DNA from: Pleomorphochaeta sp964545735
GTDB taxonomy: Bacteria; Spirochaetota; Spirochaetia; Sphaerochaetales; Sphaerochaetaceae
Direction: 5' to 3'
Assembly: GCA_964545735.1 (NCBI GenBank)
Contig: CAZJGS010000122.1
Span: 1-7,634, forward strand
Length of the DNA stretch: 7,634 nt
A program made the translations under genes and the position numbers. The number at the start of each line of letters is the position of its first letter. Within the stretch, counting starts at the first letter, position 1. The notes beneath the pieces were generated by a model. The model ran no database searches. It saw only the letters and a list, made by a program, of their open reading frames with translations, and was not told the origin of the DNA. Below, piece after piece: positions 6,249 through 7,634 of this stretch.

Positions 6249-7607
6249 CTAGTTTTCTTGAGCTATTTTATATTCTGAAGCCCAATTCTTTACAAAGTTG
6301 TTAGATAATGTATTCCAACTCATTTGATTTTGTGCATATCTTAATAAGTCTGCACCTAAGCTATTTTTTAATTCTTGTGAAGGGATAGCAGCAAATGCCC
6401 AAGGAACACTATTAACGCCATCTTTATTCATCCATTTTACAACATCTTTTCCTAAAGGATCTGAAGGCATTTCATTTTCTTTGAAAGTGTTAAATGGTGT
6501 TATAAATCCAAGTTTATCTTGTACTATTTTTTTACCTGTATCGGAGGAGAATAACCAATATAAGAATTTGTCAGCATTAGTTTTATCAATATCTGATACC
6601 TTGTTATTAATACATAGATAGTTTTCTGTACCAATACATAAGCCTTGTGATTCTTCGTTATCTAAGCCCATGTATAAAGGCATGAATTTAATGTCTGAAG
6701 GATTTACGGTATTTCCATTAACACCTAAAATTTGACCAGCACCCCAGTTACCATTTTGTACCATAGCACATCTGCCTAAAGCAAATTCAGCCATTGAATC
6801 ATCAACACTCTTAGCACCAATTAAAGTAGAAACTACAGTTGAATTATCTAAATATAAGTCAAACAATGCTTTGAAGTTATCGCCATATTTAAATGTACTA
6901 TTACTTAGAGTTAAACCAGCTTCAACAATACTGTCGTAACCTTCAATATCAGCAAATTCAGCCCAAAGTGGCATGTTTAGTAAGTGTGTTTGCCATCTCC
7001 AGTCATTACCAGCACTCATGGAAGTAGAAGCGAATACGCCGTCAATACCAAGTTTGCTTTTTTGAGCTTGCATATCTTCTGTAACAGCTTTTAAAGTAGC
7101 AAAGGTATTGATTTCTTCAATGCTATTTACTCTTGTCTTTTTAGAAGAAAGGTTAAAATATTTATTCATAATAGCAGCATTATAAATAATACCATATCCT
7201 TCAACAGCATAAGGGATTGCAGCAGGTTGTCCCTCTACTTGAAGTGCCAAAGATTTGTCACCTAAAATTGAGTAGAACTTTGTATCAGTTAATGGCATTG
7301 CATTGCTTTTGTCAGCTGCTAAGCCAATAGGACCATTGGTTTGGAAGATTGAAGGTGGATTTCTTTTAGCCATTTCACTTTTTAGTGTTTGAGCATAAGA
7401 GCCTGAAGCTGCAGTAACAACTTTTAATTTGATACCTGTTTCTGCTTCAAATGCAGGAGCTACTTCATTTGTATAAATTTCTGCTACTTCTGGTTTGAAG
7501 TTCAAGAAATATACTTCTTCAGTTGCGTTTGATTCCGTTGCACCGGTAGCAAATATTGAAGCGCTAAGTGCAAGAAGAGTAGTTAAGAGTACTAAACTTT
7601 TTTTCAT
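6249..7607 (-). CDS. Periplasmic sugar-binding protein of an ABC importer (CUT1 type)
   Basis: A 452-residue extracytoplasmic solute-binding protein that captures sugar and delivers it to the two permeases encoded next. Residues 1-20 form a signal peptide: two lysines, then a hydrophobic core to SIFA, with likely signal peptidase I cleavage after Ala20 or Ala23. There is no lipobox cysteine, so it is probably soluble in a periplasm rather than a lipoprotein. The mature part has the features of sugar-binding family 1: an N-lobe strand and helix with a VAPAFEAETGIKLKVV segment (49-64), PYAVEGYGIIYN (132-143), and the GRCAMVQNGNW segment ending at Trp288, matching the family's usual G-AAM--NG-W pattern. 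The ATG at 7607 follows AAGGAG with a six-base spacer. It is the first operon gene visible; the main promoter must lie beyond the right edge. The likely ligand is maltose or maltodextrin because of malQ, but the sequence alone does not fix it. Confidence 0.9.
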   Translation of the reverse strand: MKKSLVLLTTLLALSASIFATGATESNATEEVYFLNFKPEVAEIYTNEVAPAFEAETGIKLKVVTAASGSYAQTLKSEMAKRNPPSIFQTNGPIGLAADKSNAMPLTDTKFYSILGDKSLALQVEGQPAAIPYAVEGYGIIYNAAIMNKYFNLSSKKTRVNSIEEINTFATLKAVTEDMQAQKSKLGIDGVFASTSMSAGNDWRWQTHLLNMPLWAEFADIEGYDSIVEAGLTLSNSTFKYGDNFKALFDLYLDNSTVVSTLIGAKSVDDSMAEFALGRCAMVQNGNWGAGQILGVNGNTVNPSDIKFMPLYMGLDNEESQGLCIGTENYLCINNKVSDIDKTNADKFLYWLFSSDTGKKIVQDKLGFITPFNTFKENEMPSDPLGKDVVKWMNKDGVNSVPWAFAAIPSQELKNSLGADLLRYAQNQMSWNTLSNNFVKNWASEYKIAQEN

Positions 7608-7613
7608 TGATTT

Positions 7614-7619
7614 CTCCTT
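7614..7619 (-). promoter_or_regulatory. Ribosome-binding site of the sugar-binding protein gene
   Basis: AAGGAG on the minus strand, six bases before ATG at 7607. The adjacent TATATA (7626-7621) is too close to the ribosome-binding site to act as its -10 box, so the operon promoter is taken to lie outside the window. Confidence 0.7.
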
Positions 7620-7634
7620 TTATATAAAAAACTT

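Noticed and set aside
7621..7626. TATATA as the -10 box of the transport operon
   Set aside because: The implied transcript would begin inside the ribosome-binding site of the binding-protein gene, leaving no usable leader.

Overview
The window is an AT-rich stretch of bacterial DNA using the standard code: no in-frame TGA occurs in the genes, and tryptophan is TGG. It holds six genes. The likeliest source is a low-GC spirochaete. The solute-binding protein has a cleavable signal peptide but no lipobox cysteine, which points to a soluble periplasmic protein in a two-membrane cell, and its mature start (a TGATES-type sequence) resembles spirochaete binding proteins. This assignment is inference, since no rRNA or other taxonomic marker is present.

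Layout. Positions 1-299 are an AT-rich intergenic leader without a recognisable gene. One plus-strand gene (about 300-1709) encodes a membrane-anchored alpha/beta hydrolase resembling the platelet-activating factor acetylhydrolase group. It converges, across a 153-bp gap with no convincing terminator, on a minus-strand cluster filling the rest of the window. In transcription order (right to left) the cluster is: periplasmic sugar-binding protein (7607-6249), a stem-loop in the 70-bp gap, two CUT1-type ABC sugar permeases (6178-5336 and 5339-4494, overlapping by four bases), a short gap with an internal promoter, a LacI-family repressor (4436-3396), and 4-alpha-glucanotransferase malQ (3386-1863), whose ribosome-binding site overlaps the repressor's stop codon.

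How the genes work together. The binding protein captures a sugar in the periplasm and the two permeases form the membrane channel. An ABC ATPase must power it but is not encoded here. MalQ rearranges alpha-1,4-glucan chains in the cytoplasm, so maltose or maltodextrin is the most economical guess for the substrate. The LacI-type protein is the obvious candidate local regulator. The stem-loop after the binding-protein gene probably sets more binding protein than permease, a common arrangement in such operons. The internal promoter would let repressor and MalQ be made apart from the transporter.

There is no sign of a mobile element, CRISPR array, tRNA, rRNA, defence system or obviously new system. 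The points worth a second look are a 10-bp motif shared by two operon leaders and paired with an inverted copy around the lacI-type promoter, unusual DNA-contact residues in the repressor, and the four-helix membrane anchor on the hydrolase.
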